Part shown: positions 11,682 through 25,424 of the stretch, piece after piece
Position numbering within the stretch: position 1 is the first letter of the stretch
Layout: every line of letters starts with the position of its first letter
DNA from: Portulaca oleracea
Lineage: Eukaryota; Streptophyta; Magnoliopsida; Caryophyllales; Portulacaceae
Assembly (NCBI GenBank): GCA_029582165.1
Contig: CM055872.1
Span: 47,132,195 to 47,196,194 of the forward strand
Length of the DNA: 64,000 bases
Direction of reading: 5' to 3'
The notes under the pieces: model-generated
The model's database searches: none
What the model saw: only the letters and a program-made list of their open reading frames with translations
Told to the model about the DNA's origin: nothing
Position numbers and translations under genes: made by a program

Positions 11682-12015
11682 CTAATACCCAATTTAGGCC
11701 CAAAACTAATCCTAATCCAACCCATTTAACAAATAAAAGCTGATTTTTCTAAAAACCTAATAATTCTAATAATAGTAATAATAATATTAATTTTAATAAT
11801 CATATAATCACATAACAAATAATATTCACGTAATTAACCACGTAATAATATTAACCAGCGGAAATTACTATTCTACCCTTGTTAGCCCCTCAACGGTCCT
11901 ACGAGCTCAAGCGTTAGCATAAATAAACACATTACGAACAACAGTAAATAACGAAGTCAACCTATTTTATTAACGACGTCACGGTCAACATCGTTGGATT
12001 TTTCGGGGTTTTACA

Positions 12016-14079
12016 GTAGCCCCCTCCCCCCAAATACTATGGTGTAGATATTTAATTGTACTATTTTCAATGAAAATTGAATGATGTTGCTTAATATTTA
12101 AACTAAAATCTTATTAATGATTAAAATATTTAACAAATCTAAAATTTATCTCATTCTTGGATTAAAGACATAAACTTGCGATTAACTTAAATGAGTAAGA
12201 ATTCATAAAGATAACAAAATAAAACAAAGATCCATAGTCAATCATGGGACAGATCAACCTAGTAAAGGGTTGGTTACTAAGGTTAGGTTGGTGTCTGACG
12301 TTTAGTCAATAACCAAACCAATAAGTGAATAAGGATATTTAACCGACCGGTTAGATTTGCAATTTAGAGACTTCATAATTATCAATTTTGTTGAATTTTA
12401 CGAATTGTAGTCAATGCAAATTAATGACGAGTTTCCAGAAAATAATCCGAGAAAAGAATAAAAGAAAAGAGTTGCCATATAATTCTATAGATACATTAAC
12501 AAATTAAGTAAATTAAATCTAGCCTATGAATTATCGGTTTTGCTAATCCTCACCCTGGGGGCGATGGTTAAGAAAGAATCTTATCCACTTTTTCATTTTT
12601 AAAATCTTATATAATTTAATCTATCTAATAAAGGATCACCTTCTTTAAATAAACGGTTTTGCTAATCGTCGCTATAGGGGCGATGGTTAAAAGAAAATCT
12701 TATCTACTTTTTTTTTCTAAATCTTATATAAAATAATAAAAGATTACCTTTTCAATACAAGAATGTTATATTATCTAATAAAATCTACAAAATCTTATCA
12801 TTACCTAATTAACATTTTCAAATTATCTTATTAAATATAAACATTTTCGAAATAGTATACTGATGCTATTTCTTTTTTTCCCTTTCTCTTTGACGGAAAA
12901 AGTATCATATGGGACTCTTTTTTTTCCATAAATAGTATACTCATGCTATTTCTCTTTTTCTACTTTTTCTTTGACGGAAAACAATATCATAGAAAGCATT
13001 ATTATATGGAACTTTTTTTTCCATCTTTTTAAATTGTTTATCTTTTAGGTAAAGTAATATAGGATAAATTAGGTAAATTACAATCCTGCTGTTTTACGTT
13101 ACTAAAACCTGCTTTTTTCAGTCAAATAAGAACAAAAGTAATACTATAATTCCATAAACAAAAGAGTTGTAAAGATTGACAATTTGAGGGAAGTTTTGAC
13201 ACCACTCATGGCGAGTTACTCTTAAGCAAGAAGAAGATATATCTGGTAATTATACTGAAATTGTTAACTGATGAACTTATCAAATGACATTGTTAAATAG
13301 AAAATTTGACCATATTATGGCCCACCCGAACAAAAATTTATAGCTCCGCCACTGGTTAGGGGGTAATTAGAGCCCTAATAGGCGATTAGACTTGGATTAG
13401 TGGGACTATGGTGATTAATGAGGTAATTGAGTGTTCCTCCCTCTATTTCCACTTGATGTGGAGGATTTTGGTGCCGAAAGGTTATAAATCTTTCCCCAAA
13501 CATTGAGTTGGGGATAGAGGAAGAGTAATTAGTTCCTAATCTACTCTAGCGAGAGATTTTGGAACCAATTAGACCAAATTGCGTTCGAATACTATCAGCC
13601 CGTCATATGCGAGAGTGATGACGAACTTTTGGAAGTAAGCATTGATTTACCACGAGAGAGAGGGAAAATGACACTAGTTTATCTATGCAATCCTCACACT
13701 CAATAACCGAATACCGATCACGCCTAAAACCATGAAATTCGTACTTAGTCCTTCACTAGGTTGGCCTGGTAATATCCTCGAACCCTTGTTTTCCCTATTT
13801 GATTAATCTTTCGCTTGAAAATCACCACCTAAACTCCATTACCTAGAACCATTCCTGCGACCAAATACCGAATTCGAACATTAGGGCCCCCAACTCCTCG
13901 AGTCATAACGACCGTTGTCTTAGCTTGTTAGGAAAACGTTAAACGAGTTTAAGTCAAACTGCAGAGTGGATGGAGTGGTTGCAAGATGGCTCGGAGGTGC
14001 ACTGGTGGGGTGTACCCCATTATACTATGCACGACTATATTAAAGCTAATGTATGCATACTAGGGCACTGATGGAGTAA
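12016..14079. other. Non-coding interval with two local tandem duplications
   Basis: No gene seen. Two duplications stand out. A ~118-bp unit starting cggttttgctaatc lies at 12535 and 12653. An ~80-bp unit containing aatagtatactgatgctatttc lies at 12851 and 12931. At about 13340-13355 the sequence agctccgccactg looks like the end of a hAT-type repeat related to that at 52521, but no partner end was found. Confidence 0.6.
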
Positions 14080-14276
14080 TAGACTTACTTACATGACATT
14101 AATTTAGAAAAAAATTAATTTTTTTGCTACTCAATCTACCACTCTAAGACCGTTGTAATTGTTTCATGTGTATTACTGTCAAGCCTCCAAAATACAGTAT
14201 ATTATTATTCAAAAAAAATTGTTCAATGCATTACTGTGGAACACCAAAAAATACAGTATATTGACTTCCAAAAACT
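14080..14276. mobile_element. Partial copy of Mutator-type MITE family A (one arm)
   Basis: The stretch acatgacattaatttag is followed by ttactgtcaagcctccaaaatacagtatatta and atacagtatattgacttccaaaaa. This matches the right arm of the full copies at 19563, 24941 and 58190. The left arm is missing. Confidence 0.6.
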
Positions 14277-14317
14277 CGATCATTAATTAACTTAACTTTA
14301 TTCATGGTCATCTCACA

Positions 14318-14325
14318 TGACGTCA
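14318..14325 (+). promoter_or_regulatory. bZIP-type palindrome TGACGTCA upstream of RING-H2 gene
   Basis: Perfect TGACGTCA, the classical binding core for TGA/bZIP factors, about 80 bp upstream of the pyrimidine-rich leader. Its role here is inferred from position only. Confidence 0.4.
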
Positions 14326-14399
14326 ACGTTGAGTGAATTTAAACTCTAAGGATTGACGCTAGAATCACTCTATTCTCTTCTTTTTCACCGGACCTTCCA

Positions 14400-14405
14400 T
14401 CACAC

Positions 14406-14440
<35 letters not shown>

Positions 14441-14938
14441 ACACAACATATAGTTGTTGTAATGCACCTTCTCTTCTGGTAAATACTGGTTGTGGGTAAG
14501 ACAGAAACCAAGGGTACGCTTAAACATTACCCTGAAAATCAACCTCAATACATAGGATTTGGTAATTCTCATTATTTTCCCTGTTAATTACCCTCTTTTT
14601 TTCGCTTTCTTGAAGTGGGTCCTTGTTGTTATCTCTTTTTCTGGTTATTTACTATTGTGGGTAGTTGAAAAACCAGGTCCTTTGAGAACCCTTAATGGCC
14701 TGCTGTATAATGATGGTGAATTTGATTCGCTGAAATGGGCATTTTCTTTTTGTTTGTGGTCTCTTGTTTTGTTTGATAATTTGACGTTTCAGGGGGATTG
14801 GACCCTCTACAACCCTTAAATTACGGATAAAGGTGATTTTGCTCATATTTATAGTAAACTTTATCATAAATGTCAAAAAGATTTTGTATGTAAGAATTCC
14901 TTCAATGAAAGCTTCTTTACCTTTCCTGCAATAAAGGG

Positions 14939-14984
<46 letters not shown>

Positions 14985-15977
14985 CTTTTGGGTGGAGTAC
15001 ATGAGTCCCAGACCATGTGGGTATCTCCTTTTTTCCTTAATTTCTGTAAGCTTCTTTAATTATGCTGATTTGGTGATGGAAACCAGAATTTAATTGTACC
15101 ACATATGACTTCTTCTGATCAAATTCAATTCTGGTTCTTCTTCATTAACTTTTACCATCTTTTGTTATTATTTTGCTTATTGATTCTTCGTTCTTTTTTT
15201 GCTGATTGATTCTTCATTTTTCCTTTTGCTTATCTCGCTGGTTGCCTTCTGTTAGTTAAACTTTGCTAATCAAAATCTCCTTTTGCTTCTAGTACTTGGC
15301 ATGGTCTATCCTGGTGCACGTCAAAAGTTCTTCTAGCAGGACTTGTTTTTTCTATAATTCTATTATCTACTGCTGTCTAATAGAATCATATGCATCATTT
15401 ATCTGCTTATAGAATCAATTAATGGATGCACCTGTACGTTTGTTCATGCGTGTTTGTGCAATTAATGGATCATCTCATACAAGGCCCTTACTATCACAAA
15501 CTTCATAGTTTATGGAAATACTCGTGTCATGATGTCTTGTGCTTGAGTTCAAATTGTAGGCTTGTAGCTATTGCCCTATTTGTGAATTTGGCTTAGATAT
15601 GGGAATCCTGGCTTCTAGAATGGCTAAGTAAACTCACTGTTATGTGATCCTTTGTCTGAGGATTGGACAATCTGTGAAAATAAAAAATAAATTAAAAAAA
15701 ACTCTTGTGTCCACATGGAATGCTCCAAACCAATTGAATTATGGGGTTAAGAGTTAACATTTAAATCTGCATCCACAGGTGGATTGTGGGTATTGGATTG
15801 GCTTTGTGTGTTGCTTGCATCTATGTAATGCTGTTTTGTTGATTGGGTCTAAGGGTATTGTTTCTTAGTATTTGAAGGACTTCTTAGGTTCCTATCTGTC
15901 TGTCTTCACAATTGATGAGCTTTCACACAAACCTTTTCTTTATTACTCTGCAGAACTGAAGGGTCTTTGCTGCACTC
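14400..15977 (+). other. Probable 5' leader and leader intron of the RING-H2 gene
   Basis: Contains a (CT)n tract at 14407-14439, typical of plant leaders, and a (GA)n tract at 14941-14981. A good acceptor (tttattactctgcag) ends at 15953, 24 bases before the ATG, so an intron in the leader is likely. Its donor is uncertain; ggtaagac at about 14492 is one candidate. ORFs here are unsupported. Confidence 0.5.
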
Positions 15978-18717
15978 ATGGATGAATATTCTAGCAGAAA
16001 AAGTGCTTGTGGTATTCTGTCGAGGAAAGGTCCAGGCCTTGTTCTAGGAGACTCAGCTCAGGCATCTGAAAAGAATCGAGATCATGATGTACAGGTTTGC
16101 AGTCGAGTAGGGTGCAGCAGCAGGTTGAATCCAACGAAAGGTGCCGAAGTCGGGTCTGCCAGTAAAGCAAAAACTTCAAAAGCTGGTTTCCATCCTTCTC
16201 ATGGCAAGGATATCATTGGAAGCTCTTCTAGAATCCCTGCTGCAGTAACCACTCCAAGGAGATCATTCTTAGACCAGAAAAAGAAATTGCCTTGTCGTGT
16301 TGAAACTGGCAGTCTCCAGGAAGAATCTGAGGAAGTCTCAGAAGCCATCCTCACATCTGGGAAGGCCCATGTGGGTGGTCACTCTGAGCTTGAAGATGGT
16401 GAGATTGCTGAAGCGGGGACTTCCAGTTCAGGATGTGCAAGTAGATTTGTTAAGGGAACCGTTTGTAAGTATGGATTGGATCGTCAAGATAATCAAGCAA
16501 GTCATTTGCCTTCATTTGCTGTCAAACATGCTAACCAAATGGCAGGAAACAGTTGCAGTGCAAGCAGGTATGGTTTGAGGAGTTTAAGATGTAATTCAGT
16601 TTCTGACGTTGTGCCATCAGGTGGTTCATCCTCAAGTGTGGGTAGAAAGAGGGACGTTGGTAGGAAGAGGATCGGTGAAGCTGAGAGCAGTTGTTCTGCG
16701 AAAGGCAAGAAGATGAGTGGAATTGATCTGGATGATAGGAGGAATGACAACTCTAGTCAGGGGATATCCATCTCTGATTCTAGAAGGACACAGAACATGA
16801 ATGCTTCTGGGGCAAATGATCCTGCTTCAGTTAGATCTCGGCGATTCATTCCTAGATCAAGACTTTCAATTCAGGAAAGCAGGAACCAACCCCCAATGAT
16901 CGAGTCTCCTATCCTTACACCATCTTCACCTCAATCTGACGCATCTCTTGGTGCAGTTGGCTTCAGTTTTGAAGATCCATTCACCCCTCAAGTGTATACC
17001 ACTCGTGCAACTTCTTTTACTAGATCTAGTAGTGAAAGTGAACAGTCATATCCTAATAGGCCAGTCAGTCCCCATGAAGTTGGCTTTGCATGTTCCATCC
17101 CGAACCGAGATACCTTGAGACAGTTCAACTTGGATGGGATCGCAGAGGTATGTATCTGTGTTGGATTCATGTGGTAACTAACTTCAATGCAAGCCCTTGT
17201 ATGTATGGAGTAAATAAACAAAAATGGATTTCTTTCCCTTTTTTTTGGCCAAACGTTCGACTGGTGGAAATCAATAATTTCCTGTCTACCAAATGGACTC
17301 CATTTTCAAATTTGTTTAATTGCCATTTATATTGGTGTTTTAATGAAGCTTCTGTTGCGCCATGTAGATGTTATTGGCCTTGGAACGAATTGGACAAGAG
17401 GAAGAACCAACATATGAGGTACGCCCTGTATATGAGCCTCTGAGTTTCTTTTGCTTCTTTCTGGCTGATTCTTTGTTACTGATCATGGTTTGCAGCAACT
17501 GCTTGTTCTGGAGACTAACCTTTTCTTAGGAGGGCTTGCCTTACGTGATCAGCACAGGGATATGAGGCTTGATATTGATAATATGTCATATGAGGTATGC
17601 AATTCTGCTTTATATTTGCAGACATCTAACCATTTGAAGGGAATTATGTTGGTGCTATATCCAATTTATTTTCAATCGTATATATAGATGTTTGTGCTCT
17701 TTGCTCTAAATCTAAAGGGCTTGATTCATAGGGTTTATTTGGCACGTGAACAGGAGCTTTTAGCTTTAGAGGAGAGGATGGGAACAGTAAGCACCGGAGT
17801 ACCAGAAGAGGCTTTGACAGAATGCCTTCAGAAGGATGTCTACCAGGATACCGAGGACTTCAGAGGGGATGTAGATGACATCAGATGCAGTATATGCCAG
17901 GTTCCCACCAATTGCTTGTCTAAAGTAGTGGTCTTTAATCATTTTCAATTGTAGCAGCATTAAATGGGTAAAATAAATTTGTATTTGTTATCTTTTGTGT
18001 CTTCATGTCAATGTTTCTTGATTGTTTGCTTTATGATTTCACGAGTAGAGTCAAATGATGCGGCTTTAGAACTAGTTTTGTGATATGGGCACTCTTCATC
18101 TATGTTACTCTGACTCTTCATTTTCCCTGCCGTACCCGTGTCGGACCCTACGACACTCGATACTTCAAATTACAATGAAAATGTATGAATTTTCTTTAAA
18201 ATAGTCGAGTTTGACACCCATATCCATGTCTGATATGGACACGTGTACCCGAGTCCGAGTAACATAGCTCTTCATTTGATATTGGAAAAAGCACCAATCA
18301 CAATTTTGTGAGAGTAATCAGTCAACCCATTCTCAAAACACACATAATCAACACTCTGACATGACTAAGGCTGAGTTTTGAGTAATATAGTTTCGGCAAC
18401 TCTTTTTTTTTTTTTTTTTTTTGAGCTGATAGTTTTGCTTATCCCATCTGATCCAGCCAGTTTCCCTCAGTTGAAGATCTGGTGTTTTTCCGTTTCTTTT
18501 TTTGTGACAATTTTGCATACAAGATTATATTATTCGAACAGTTTTAACCCTGATTGAATCGATGGTGTGACTGCAGGAAGAATATGCAGATGGGGAAGAA
18601 GTGGGAAGACTGAGGTGTGATCACAGATACCATATAGAGTGTATACATCAATGGTTGAGGCTGAAGAATTGGTGCCCTATCTGCAAGGCCTGTGCAACAC
18701 CTTCACCAAGATGCTGA
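15978..18717 (+). CDS. RING-H2 E3 ubiquitin ligase (MBR/ZFP1-like), spliced
   Basis: Five coding exons are read from the sequence: 15978-17147, 17368-17418, 17496-17594, 17754-17900 and 18577-18717. All introns are GT-AG in phase 0, giving 535 residues. The N-terminus (MDEYSSRKSACGILSRKG) and the long Ser-rich middle are low in structure. Exons 3-5 encode the conserved LLALERI...QLLVLETNLFLGGL...LLALEERMGTVSTG region. The last two exons build a canonical RING-H2, C-x2-C-x14-C-x-H-x2-H-x2-C-x10-C-x2-C, at the extreme C-terminus (CSIC ... CDHRYH ... WCPICK). This layout matches plant MBR1/MBR2/RHG1A-like ligases, which recruit E2 to ubiquitinate targets. The target is unknown. All key zinc ligands are present, so it looks functional. 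The neighbour downstream is convergent. Confidence 0.92.
18100..18267. mobile_element. hAT-type MITE in the last intron of the RING-H2 gene
   Basis: 168 bp with terminal inverted repeats CTATGTTACTCTGACTC / GAGTCCGAGTAACATAG, flanked by a perfect 8-bp target duplication, ctcttcat, at 18092-18099 and 18268-18275. An 8-bp duplication is the hAT signature. It carries no gene and lies wholly in the intron between the two RING-encoding exons. Confidence 0.88.
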
Positions 18718-19562
18718 AGAATTGCCTGTTTCACCTCACCATGTCTCATTTTTCCGGCCCTTGTGTTCCATCTTATTTTTTGTGCATACAGTATCTCTCC
18801 TATTGTGCAGCTAATAATCCCAGTACTCACACAGACTACACAAATGACACTTTTCGTTTCTTTTCTTTTCTTCTGTTTGCTGCTGCATGCTGCATTGTGA
18901 CTGTTTCTGGGTTTGTTTCTCTGTAGAAGTAGTGTTGTGTGAACCAAAATTGGTATGCTTGTTAAGCATAGTATTAGATGTTATAACTTTCAGCGTCGAG
19001 CCTTATCCACTTCTGCAGTTTCTCTTGTGTTTATGCAATTGTTGATAAAATTTCATTGTGGACTTGCAAGTTTATGGGGCTAAATTAGAGTGTTAATGAT
19101 TTTTCATAACTCTGCCTATAACTAAAATGATTCCTAGGTCCAACCATTGTCTGCCCAAGAGAGTAAAGCTACCCCACTCCTCAACTATAAAGTTTGCTGG
19201 AAGCTACCCATTAAATTGGGGTCTAGTGGACTAGCTAGCTTTATCTAGTTCAAAATGTTATGATCAGATTGGACCAGCTAATTGTTGGGTTACCTTAGAG
19301 ATTGGACAATGATGAGTAAGGATGGGGTGAGTTTAATTAATCGCGAACGCAAATGGATTTTTAAATGGAAGAAATTTCAGTTAGTTCATTGATTGAGAGC
19401 ATCTATATCAATTTACACTAATTTAAACACCAACTTTATATAACAATGATATGTTTAATCTTTAAGACAAAAATAGGTGGGTATTTATCATTTAATTTGA
19501 AGCTGAGATTAAATACATTTTATTTCCAAAACCTGACTTGATCAAAAAATCAAAAAGTAAAA
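18718..19562. other. 3' flank of RING-H2 gene
   Basis: The 3' UTR probably covers the first 300-350 bases; I see no clear AATAAA signal. The rest has no recognisable feature. Confidence 0.4.
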
Positions 19563-20111
19563 GGATTTTTGGAAGATAATATACTGAACTTTTGGGGTAT
19601 TGGACAATAATGCACTGAATTTTGACCTTGGATAATAATGCACTGAACTTTGAGAGGTGTTGGACGATAATGCACTCGGAACGATTTCGATGGTGGCTGA
19701 CTTGGTGGCGATATTACGGGACGGGCCGAGAAGATAAATTGGCCAAATAATATCTAAATTTATGACACGTCAACTAATCTACACAAGCAAAGCTGATTTT
19801 ATACAACTACAACAATCTCACAGCGAAAACACATTTAAATGTAATTATATGTTTTTTACTCTTTTCAAAGTTGATTCCATTTGCTTATGTATGAATTAGC
19901 TAACATGTCATAAATTTAAATAGTTTTGGGTCAATTCATTTCCATCGCCTACTAGGATTGTCATCGAGTCGGCTACTGCTGGAAATGTTCTTGCTGCATC
20001 ATTGTTCAACACCCCCCCCCCCAAAGTATAGTATATTATTGTCCAATGTTAAAGTTCAATATATTATTATCCAACACCCCAATAATTCAGTATATTACCA
20101 TCCAAAAATCC
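19563..20111. mobile_element. Mutator-type MITE, family A, intact copy
   Basis: 549 bp flanked by a perfect 9-bp target duplication, aaagtaaaa (19554-19562 and 20112-20120), the Mutator signature. The terminal inverted repeats begin ggatttttgga..gtaatatactgaa. Each arm is long (about 180 bp) and contains three ~30-bp subrepeats of the form ttggacaataatgcactgaa. No transposase is encoded. Related copies lie at 14080, 24941 and 58190. Confidence 0.9.
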
Positions 20112-20280
20112 AAAGTAAAAACCTAATTAATGGCTCCATACTCTCTCGTGGAGCCAGAAGGCCCAGAACTATGAAAACAGCATTAACCCGAGTAAGGGAC
20201 GCACCGCGCATGCAATACCATAAACACGAAGTGCAAAGCTACAACTTATTAGATCCCTTATGGCCAACTATGCTACAACA

Positions 20281-21385
20281 TAGACCTGTCAATCTTTGAC
20301 CCGACCCAAAACATGACCCGAACCCGCACGAAAATTCCGGGTTTTTAACATGATTTTCTCGACCAGAACCCGAAATATACCGAATTTGGAAAACCTACAA
20401 ATTAGCGGGTCAAACCCAACCAGCCTGTTTGACCCGAAAACTTTATTTTTTTACGTTTAAATTTATTAAAATTTGTGACTTTTCATTGAAATTCATACTA
20501 TTAAACTATAACCGCAACTAGAGTTGGCTAATAGGTCAAGTCGAGTCGGGTTCGTGTTCGTGTCAAACTTAAACGGGTTCAAAATCCTCCGACCTGAACC
20601 TAACCCATTTATTAAACAGGTTGGAAATTGAAACCGTTTACCATTTAAATTTTAAACAGGTTGACCTTATTTTGACCTGTTTACCCATGTAAGTAAACGT
20701 GTTAGAATAAAGTTATCAATTTACCATTTAACCATTAACTCATTTATGCAAAACAACTCATTGTGGGATCGAAATATGACATATTATACTCGACAATTTC
20801 TGTGGTAATATAATTCAAGTTGTATATAAGGAGATATCTTTTTATTCATAGTCAAAGATAAATATAAATTAAAATTACAAGTCTTACGTATATTTCAAAG
20901 AGTATTAACTGTAAATTTCACCTAAATTTATTGATAAACAATATAATTGGGTAACAATTATCGAGCAAATGACTTGACCCATTGAACATGACTAATTAAA
21001 CGGGTTAAGTAGGTGTTTTTCGTGTCGAAAATCATGACCTGAACCTAACCCATTTAATTAAACGGGTTTACCGTGTCAATTCATTTAATTAAACGGGTTG
21101 AACATTTCTACCTAAACCCGCTTAATATCGTGTTAGGTTCAGGTCGGTAATCGTGTCGGGTCAACTTTTCCCAGCTCTAACCGCAACTCATTCATATGTT
21201 ATTTCTCTAATTTTTTTACAATAATCTATAAGTATTTGAAGATAATCATATTTTATTTTGTATATTGTACCAAAAATAATATTTAAAGACAAATTTTACC
21301 CGAACCTGAAATACATCCGACTCATATTTACCCGAACCTAATATACAACCGACCCGTAACCCGCCCGTACAATACCATTTGTATT
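20281..21385. repeat. Older repeat rich in acccgaaccc motifs, split by a hAT element
   Basis: Starts tagacctgtcaatctttgacccgac and is rich in gacccgaaccc-like words on both sides of the hAT insertion at 20519-21179. It resembles a hAT-type non-autonomous element itself, but I could not find a matching right end. Confidence 0.4.
20519..21179. mobile_element. Non-autonomous hAT element, 661 bp
   Basis: The ends tagagttgg / ccagctcta form an inverted repeat. They are flanked by a perfect 8-bp target duplication, accgcaac, at 20511-20518 and 21180-21187. The interior is AT-rich with many aacgggtt/acccattt words and no gene. Confidence 0.9.
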
Positions 21386-21820
21386 TCATTAGAACTAACA
21401 GTAACACTATTACGCAGGGAGTAGAAATTGGATTATAGATCTAGAACCCTGAAGTATCATAATCAAAGTCAGCCTTAAAGACAACATCCAGCAGAAAAGT
21501 CTCAACCCATAAAAACACCCAGCATGATACAAAAGTCCCCTAGCCCGAACCACAATACTTTGGAGTCCTGGGACTACAATCTAAGAGTTGACTGGGTGCA
21601 TCATAGTTCATTCAGCTTTATATGGTTGCTAGACAAATCTTACAGAAAACAAATAGTTCGTGCGTAAAACTCATTGATTCATTTGATAATCGAGATCAAA
21701 TCCACTAGTCAATGTTCATTAGATGTACGACTAACAAAAATTCTTGAAATGCCTGGTTTTAAATGTCAAAAAAACCCTAAATCACAATATTGCTCAAAAG
21801 AGTTTTGTTCCTACCACCAC

Positions 21821-23377
<1,557 letters not shown>

Positions 23378-24131
23378 CTCTGCTTAACTGCCAAACAGAA
23401 ACAGTCACACACTTCCATCAAATTCAAAACACCCACTTCACTATTTTCTATTAAATGTGATAGACTACGTACGTCCTTCTAAGGATCGTTCAACCAACTT
23501 TAGCGATAACATTTCTGCCGTTCTTTTATGCGGTAGGTTGCAGTGCACCGCACAACACTCTTTAATTTTCCACCACACCACAATCATTGCCAATATATCT
23601 TTTTCATTTTTCTGTCTCCTCATTTTTCTACTCTACTTTTCACATTCTCTTAACCTAACCCACCTGCCACAACTTTCACCACAACTCACCAAATTTTTTT
23701 CAAATTACAAGGCACTGCACCATTTCCACACCGCAACCAACCATATAAAAGAACGGGTAAAACTTGATCCAACATACTAACCTAGCTACTTGGCACCAAC
23801 GAGGGCTTTGAAAATTAATACCCATCCTTCCACCTTGTTGAATTTGGGTTAACCAATGTCCAATTTTCTTCCGCATAAAATCCAACAAATACAATCAAAG
23901 ACATTTTCTTTTTCTGTTTCGCATTTTTCTGATTGGGGGATCAAATTCAACGTAACTAGTATAACACCATAAATAGATCAATCAAACATACGAAGAAGAG
24001 GGAAGAAAAAAACATAAAGACGATCCCTAGATTTCCCAGAATAGTAGCCAAAAGAGAAGAAACGCAAATTATGATGAGAAAACGGAATGCAAGAGGAAAG
24101 CGTGGGGAGAGAATAGGAGAGGAGAGAGTAC

Positions 24132-24235
24132 CTTGGAGTTGGAAGATGCAATTGCAAACAGAGGTCGTCGGAGGCGGGAGTATAATACCAGGTGAAATGG
24201 TGCGATTTTATAAGGCACATAAACTAAAACCCTAA
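24132..24235 (-). promoter_or_regulatory. RPL7 promoter and non-coding first exon
   Basis: A minus-strand TATA box (TTATAAAA, 24206-24213) and a telo-box (plus-strand aaaccctaa, 24227-24235) sit just upstream. Telo-boxes are a hallmark of plant ribosomal-protein promoters. A start about 30 bp below the TATA would give a leader exon ending at the donor CCAAG|GTAC at 24132. It would splice to an acceptor at about 23388 (tttggcag), ten bases before the ATG. Confidence 0.65.
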
Positions 24236-24439
24236 CTCAATTTTCTTTCCCTCATTTTATAATTTTTATTTTTATACGGAGTATATTTTACCTGCTTTTT
24301 TGCCCTGCGGGTGGGACTGTCGGAGTTTAATGTTCTGCGTCTGCCCACCTATTTTATCACCTCAGAATGAATTTTAAAATTTTTCTTAGGAGTTTGTTCT
24401 TGTAATTAGTTTTGCTCCAACGATTATCATATCTTTTTG

Positions 24440-24490
24440 AAAGAAGCCTTGTGGTCATGGGTTCAAATCCCACCATGCTAGGTGCTTTTT
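24440..24490 (+). repeat. Possible tRNA-derived SINE remnant
   Basis: Positions 24460-24470 (ggttcaaatcc) fit the pol III B-box exactly, inside gaagccttgtggtcatgggttcaaatcccacc. No A-box or cloverleaf was found, so it is not a tRNA gene. Confidence 0.3.
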
Positions 24491-24637
24491 TCACATTTCA
24501 TTTTAAATTTGTTTGTTTATTTTTTTTCTTCTAATAAATTTTAAGATTGCTTAGGTTCAAATTCTATGGAATATCTATAAAGAGACTGCATGATTAAGGT
24601 TAACAACTCATGTCTCATACATCTACCATGACAACTA

Positions 24638-24902
24638 CTACCTCTGTCCCTAATTCATCATTGTCAAAACAAAACTATTTTTATTAGTCCAAAGTATTTT
24701 GGAACTTGTGTTAAAACTTTATAGTTTGACACATATGCCTTTACACCACATAGAAAATTGGGAAAGAAAAAATAAAATATATTGTATACTAATATTAATT
24801 AAGGGTTATATGGGTATTTAAATTATTGAAATTGTAAAATTAACAAATAAAAAGGGGACAAGGTAGTTAGAAAATTTGACACTTATTTAGCGACGGATGT
24901 AG
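24638..24902. mobile_element. Stowaway-type (Tc1/mariner) MITE
   Basis: 265 bp with imperfect terminal inverted repeats CTACCTCTGTCCCTAA / (reverse) CTACATCCGTCGCTAA, flanked by TA on both sides (24636-24637, 24903-24904). The ctaccTctgtccc end is the plant Stowaway type. It holds no gene. Confidence 0.75.
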
Positions 24903-24940
24903 TATAATTTTTCATGGCAATGAATGCGATTATATGCAAG

Positions 24941-25424
24941 GGATTTGGACGCTAATATACTGTATTTTAGAGGTATTAGATAATAATACACAGAACTTTT
25001 TTCTGAAGGACAATCTACTATATTTTAGGAGTGTTGACAATAATGCACCCAGACTGATTCCATCGGTGGCTAACTACATGGCAGGCTAAGGAGATGAGTT
25101 TTAAATAATGTCATGTCAGCAAATCCAAATAATTAAGTTTACAAATTACAAATCCAAACAGTTAAATAATTAAATCTTTCCTAAAGTCATATTTGTTTAT
25201 TTGGACTTGCTGATATGATATTAATTTAGTCAAGTTTGTATTCTTTTTGCCCACTCATCTCCTCAGCTTACCACGCAGGACTGTTACCGAGTGAGCCACC
25301 GTCAGAATCATTTCGGGTGCATTATTGTCTAATACCCTCAAAGTACAATATATTATTATACAAAGAAAAATGCTAGTGCATTATTGTCAAGACCTCCAAA
25401 ATACAGTATATTAGCATCCAAAAG
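24941..25424. mobile_element. Mutator-type MITE, family A, diverged copy
   Basis: The ends ggatttggacgctaatatactgta and tacagtatattagcatccaaaag are inverted and match the intact copy at 19563. The arms contain the same gcattattgtc subrepeats. No clear target duplication remains, so it is older. Confidence 0.75.

Larger units (their letters stand above)
1..12015 (-). mobile_element. Ty3/gypsy chromovirus (Tekay/Del type), nearly complete, defective
   Basis: The two LTRs enclose a 6-kb internal region whose genes all lie on the minus strand. The order is PBS, extra ORF, gag, protease, RT, RNase H, integrase, chromodomain-like tail, PPT. Positions 1-2401 repeat 9568-12015 almost base for base outside a GC-rich core. 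The long LTRs, the initiator-Met PBS and the tail are typical of the Tekay/Del clade. The coding region is broken by about five frameshifts, so this copy cannot make its own proteins. The left LTR continues beyond the window, so the target duplication cannot be checked; the base run after the right LTR is gtagc. Confidence 0.93.
8405..12015 (-). repeat. 5' LTR of the Tekay-type element, 3611 bp
   Basis: Bounded by TG (plus strand, tgtaacgccccgg) next to the PBS and by CA (ggggttttaca) at 12015. Read on the minus strand it has a short U3 of about 340 bp and a TATA box at 11674-11681. The GC-rich R/leader segment at 11100-11630 and a long AT-rich U5 follow. Compared with positions 1-2401 it differs by scattered single bases except in the GC-rich core. 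ORFs in that core are low-complexity Pro/Arg/Ser strings and are not called as genes. Confidence 0.93.

Noticed and set aside
14559..14819. 86-residue hydrophobic ORF upstream of the RING-H2 gene
   Set aside because: Lies in the probable leader intron; no family resemblance.
18639..18947. ORFs over the RING-H2 last exon and 3' flank
   Set aside because: Out of frame with the RING exon and mostly in 3' UTR.
24440..24490. tRNA gene
   Set aside because: Only a B-box match; no A-box, acceptor stem or anticodon arm.
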